From Alteribacter keqinensis (GTDB taxonomy: Bacteria; Bacillota; Bacilli; Bacillales; Salisediminibacteriaceae): a stretch of 64,000 bases of DNA. The position numbers and the translations under genes were made by a program. Shown piece after piece: positions 61,895-64,000 of the stretch (positions are counted from its first letter, which is position 1; each line of letters opens with the position of its first letter). The notes under the pieces are model-generated. The model saw nothing but the letters and a program-made list of their open reading frames with translations. It had not been told where the DNA came from and did no database searches. The stretch covers positions 62,001 through 126,000 of the forward strand of contig NZ_RHIB01000002.1 of NCBI RefSeq assembly GCF_003710255.1, written 5' to 3'.

Positions 61895-62559
61895 TTTGTA
61901 TCCTCCTTTGTTTTTGAATGACCAAATATTCGTCTTGTCACATTTTTTATGTGGTTTTGCATTGTCACACCCGCTTGTTCTGACTCTTGTTTTTGTAACA
62001 TCTCGATAATTACATAATGCTCATCAACGGCTTCAATACCGCTATCAGACAACGTATTGGATAAAACTAAAAATCGTTGAACTTGTAAGTTAAGGTAGTT
62101 AATAAATTCAACCAGCTTTTTGTTGTTTGAAAGCTCAGCGATTTTACTGTGAAATTGATAATCAAGTTCTATAAACTGATGGTAATCTTTCAACTCCAAA
62201 GACTTATCTTGTTGTTCTGTAATTTCAATAAGCTCTCTAATGTCACGTTCTGTTGTATAGTTAGCTGCCAGTTCGGCAGACAGGGATTCTAATCGTTCAC
62301 GTAACAACTGATAATCCAGAGCATCTTCCGGTGAGACAGAGCTTACTCTTGCCTTAGAACCCTTCCTCAACTCAACAAGTCCTTCAAAAGCCAATTGTTT
62401 GAGCGCTTCCCTTATAGGGGTTCGACTAATGCCAAGATTATTAGCTATTTTTTCTTCAGCTAAGTATGCTAAAGGCTCAACTTCATTGTTGATGATTGAT
62501 CTTTTTATTTCTCTGTAAGCCTGTTCTGTAAGTGACTGTGGTCTTTTTAATTTATCGAT
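61891..62559 (-). CDS. GntR/FadR-family regulator with ATC in place of a start codon
   Basis: 222 residues if read from ATC 62559. The N-terminal winged helix is complete (SLTEQAYREIKRSII, IANNLGISRTPIREALKQL) and an FCD ligand domain follows (about 85-215). The frame holds a stop (TGA) seven codons upstream of the ATC position. No ATG, GTG, TTG or CTG occurs before the helix-turn-helix, the first usable start being a TTG inside it. GAGGAG lies 9 nt before ATC. It is the first gene of the operon and presumably binds GTATAC operators nearby. Confidence 0.82.
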   Translation of the reverse strand: MDKLKRPQSLTEQAYREIKRSIINNEVEPLAYLAEEKIANNLGISRTPIREALKQLAFEGLVELRKGSKARVSSVSPEDALDYQLLRERLESLSAELAANYTTERDIRELIEITEQQDKSLELKDYHQFIELDYQFHSKIAELSNNKKLVEFINYLNLQVQRFLVLSNTLSDSGIEAVDEHYVIIEMLQKQESEQAGVTMQNHIKNVTRRIFGHSKTKEDTK

Positions 62560-62590
62560 TGCCGTTCTCTCCTCTCAACTTCCCATATCG

Positions 62591-62671
62591 GTATACTGTA
62601 TACAGTCCGAAAGTAAAAAAAATTCAGATAACATGGCCTGGTTTATTTTGTATACTGTGTACTGTATACAA
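62591..62671. promoter_or_regulatory. Paired GTATAC operator sites before gntR
   Basis: Site 1, GTATACTGTATAC (62591-62603). Site 2, TTGTATAC-8 nt-GTATACAA (62648-62671). Both are inverted repeats of the same half site. They lie 30-110 nt upstream of the regulator, a layout suited to autoregulation and control of the TRAP operon. Confidence 0.78.
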
Positions 62672-62688
62672 TTTTAAGTATGGTATTA

Positions 62689-62702
62689 TTGTAAGCGCTT
62701 CA
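62689..62702. promoter_or_regulatory. cre site (CcpA) before the TRAP operon
   Basis: TTGTAAGCGCTTCA, close to the catabolite-responsive element, 18 nt beyond operator site 2. Its position suggests carbon catabolite control of the operon. Confidence 0.68.
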
Positions 62703-63060
62703 TTAATAATTGTCAAACTATTTTAAAGTTTATATTTATTTAATTGATTTCATTATATACATTGATTTTCTAACAAAACTACCTGTTTGTCAGATAACCT
62801 TGCATGTTTTTTATAGGAGGATTATATTAACTCTTAACATTTCGGGAGTATAGGAATAAATATATGAGGAGAATGAAGAGAACACCCTCTTTTCGCAAAG
62901 ATGATGTTGCTTGTTTAAACCGGGGATGTGAACCATGTACCTGAGACTCCTGGGGGTACAGAATTCAGAAGTGTTCACAGAAAGCCAATTGTCTTCAACT
63001 TATTGTATTTATAAAGTAAAGTGGATCAACAAATACATCCTGATCAGCGCCAAAATAAAA
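62703..63060. other. Intergenic region between the TRAP operon and secG
   Basis: About 358 nt without a gene I can support. A 26-codon plus-strand frame from ATG 62864 (MRRMKRTPSF...) has no partner and no clear ribosome site. No repeat family of this window is seen here. Confidence 0.5.
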
Positions 63061-63089
63061 AACAGCAAGGAACCAGGTTCCCTGCTGTT
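63061..63089 (-). terminator. Rho-independent terminator after secG
   Basis: AACAGCAaGGAACC/GGTTCCcTGCTGTT with a short loop, followed on the minus strand by TTTTATTTTGG. Confidence 0.85.
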
Positions 63090-63100
63090 GGCATTACTTT

Positions 63101-63331
63101 TTACATATAAAATGCTACCGTAATGGTTAACAAGAAGAACAATACAGCAAGTACGACGGTTGTTTTGCTTAAGAAAGCTTCCAAACCACGTGCTTTTTGT
63201 TTTCCCATTAACTGCTCGGCACCACCGGAGATTGCTCCAGATAGTCCTGCACTACGGCCTGATTGCAGTAATACAACTGTAATAAGCATAATGGAGACAA
63301 TAACTAGAAGTATTGACGTCACAGCTAACAA
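63101..63331 (-). CDS. secG: Preprotein translocase subunit SecG
   Basis: A 76-residue protein with two membrane segments ([21 protein letters not shown] and [18 protein letters not shown]). The loop [20 protein letters not shown] is typical of Bacillus SecG. ATG 63331 with GGAGGTGTAGG upstream. In related genomes it directly precedes est-rnr-smpB; here 13.7 kb with glpQ and the TRAP operon lie between. Confidence 0.93.
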   Translation of the reverse strand: MLAVTSILLVIVSIMLITVVLLQSGRSAGLSGAISGGAEQLMGKQKARGLEAFLSKTTVVLAVLFFLLTITVAFYM

Positions 63332-63462
63332 TCCCTACACCTCCATCCGACACTTAAACAATACTCTGAGATGAGCTTGCTTAAAACCTATTTTGAGTTT
63401 ACCAAAAAAGGATGAGGTGTGCAATAGGACATTCACCCTCTGAGATAGACATTTTCTGAATT

Positions 63463-64000
63463 TTACAACAAACTTACAGACTGACATTTGGCTGCTGACT
63501 CATAGAGCCCTTCAACAATCCTCTGAACCGTTGTTCCCTGAGCCGGTGTAGAAAGAGGTTTGGCTTCCCCACGGCAGCAATCAATAAAGTGCGTTATCTG
63601 CCGCTCGTAACTGGAGCGGGGATCTGTTTTTTCCAGATAGGCAGGCGTTGTGTTTAAAAGTGAACCGTGTTTTTCTTCAAAGAGCTGGAGTGGTGCTGTC
63701 TCGGCTCCTCCCTGGTCCCCGAGAAGCTTAACATTTAACGTTTCTTCCTCTTTTTGATTAGCAGCAAAAGAGGACTCAATCAGCATGCTCATCCCATTCT
63801 GAAAACGAACCATTCCTGTAGCGAGGTCTTCCACTTCATATTTGGCTGGATCCCACTGGCCGAGAAGCCCAACTCCCGGTTTATGACCAATACGTTTATG
63901 CGTCGATCCCATTACTTCGATCGGTTCAGGAAAGTCCGTCAGGTAAAGAGCCAAATCAAGCATGTGAACACCTACGTCAATAAGGGGGCCTCCCCCTTGG
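63463..64000 (-). CDS. Gfo/Idh/MocA-family oxidoreductase, 5' part outside
   Basis: The C-terminal about 178 residues of a sugar or inositol-type NAD-dependent dehydrogenase. GGGPLIDVGVHMLDLALYL holds the family GGG..DxGxH motif, whose His is catalytic. Further on, VEDLATGMVRFQNGMSMLIESSFAAN. The frame is open through the window end. Substrate unknown. Confidence 0.87.
   Translation of the reverse strand, partial: QGGGPLIDVGVHMLDLALYLTDFPEPIEVMGSTHKRIGHKPGVGLLGQWDPAKYEVEDLATGMVRFQNGMSMLIESSFAANQKEEETLNVKLLGDQGGAETAPLQLFEEKHGSLLNTTPAYLEKTDPRSSYERQITHFIDCCRGEAKPLSTPAQGTTVQRIVEGLYESAAKCQSVSLL

Noticed and set aside
50875-62559. Ectoine degradation locus (doe/teaABC-like)
   Set aside because: A TRAP transporter, aminotransferase and dehydrogenase are shared, but no DoeA-type ectoine hydrolase is present, and the regulator is a FadR-type GntR protein, not EnuR-like.
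62864-62944. 26-codon frame MRRMKRTPSF...
   Set aside because: Too short, with no clear ribosome site or known partner.
49561-63060. Integrated genomic island with att sites
   Set aside because: No integrase, tRNA target or flanking direct repeats were found, so only an accessory insertion is claimed.

Overview
The window looks like the chromosome of an endospore-forming, salt-adapted Bacillaceae species. Two CotF-like spore coat proteins, a YusG/GcvH/YusI/FadE-FadA-FadN block in Bacillus subtilis order, a secG-esterase-rnr-smpB-ssrA block, strong AGGAGG ribosome sites and many TTG/GTG starts all point to Bacillaceae. Acidic secreted proteins and an OpuA-type glycine betaine importer under a GbsR-like regulator suggest salt adaptation. 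No phage, transposase or CRISPR array was seen.

Layout. 1-1052: 3' part of an MFS transporter. 1366-10174: yusG, gcvH, an ArsC/Spx-like protein, the fadN-fadA-fadE beta-oxidation operon behind a FadR box, then two spore coat genes. 10458-18152: a nine-gene assimilatory sulfate operon (cysP, cysH, sat, cysC, ferredoxin-type sulfite reductase, a DUF3906 protein and three siroheme genes) behind a SAM-I riboswitch. 18595-20892: a VC_2705-type sodium/solute symporter with an EF-hand-like loop, its DUF4212 partner and a small membrane protein that seems to start with CTG. 21167-27471: a methyltransferase, a large secreted nucleotidase, and an ArsR-type regulator with a decayed MFS gene. 27565-31335: ugd, gtaB and a lone secY. 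31730-34870: a small FbpA-like protein, a V4R-STAS sensor, an SDR enzyme and a GbsR-like regulator. 35177-38194: opuAA-AB-AC. 38607-43181: Fur-boxed siderophore uptake genes with a ferric-siderophore reductase. 43689-49322: ssrA, smpB, a four-helix copper-binding protein, rnr and two esterases. 49561-62559: glpQ and a ten-gene catabolic operon. 63101-64000: secG and a partial Gfo/Idh/MocA oxidoreductase.

The least explained unit is the ten-gene operon at 50875-62559: a GntR regulator (with ATC where a start codon should be), a TRAP transporter, a D-2-hydroxyacid dehydrogenase, an M20/RocB-like amidohydrolase, a GabT-type aminotransferase, a GabD-type dehydrogenase, and GlcD/GlcF. It lies with glpQ between secG and the esterase-rnr-smpB-ssrA block that secG usually adjoins. 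The enzymes would suit an imported amide of a 2-hydroxyacid and an omega-amino acid, but the substrate is unknown.

The intergenic DNA is rich in repeats: a CTTTCCGCGG-core family, a hairpin element found in full and internally deleted forms, a GGGGTCTGTCCCC palindrome that supplies the C-terminus of Ugd, and a strict 21-nt periodic array next to ssrA.
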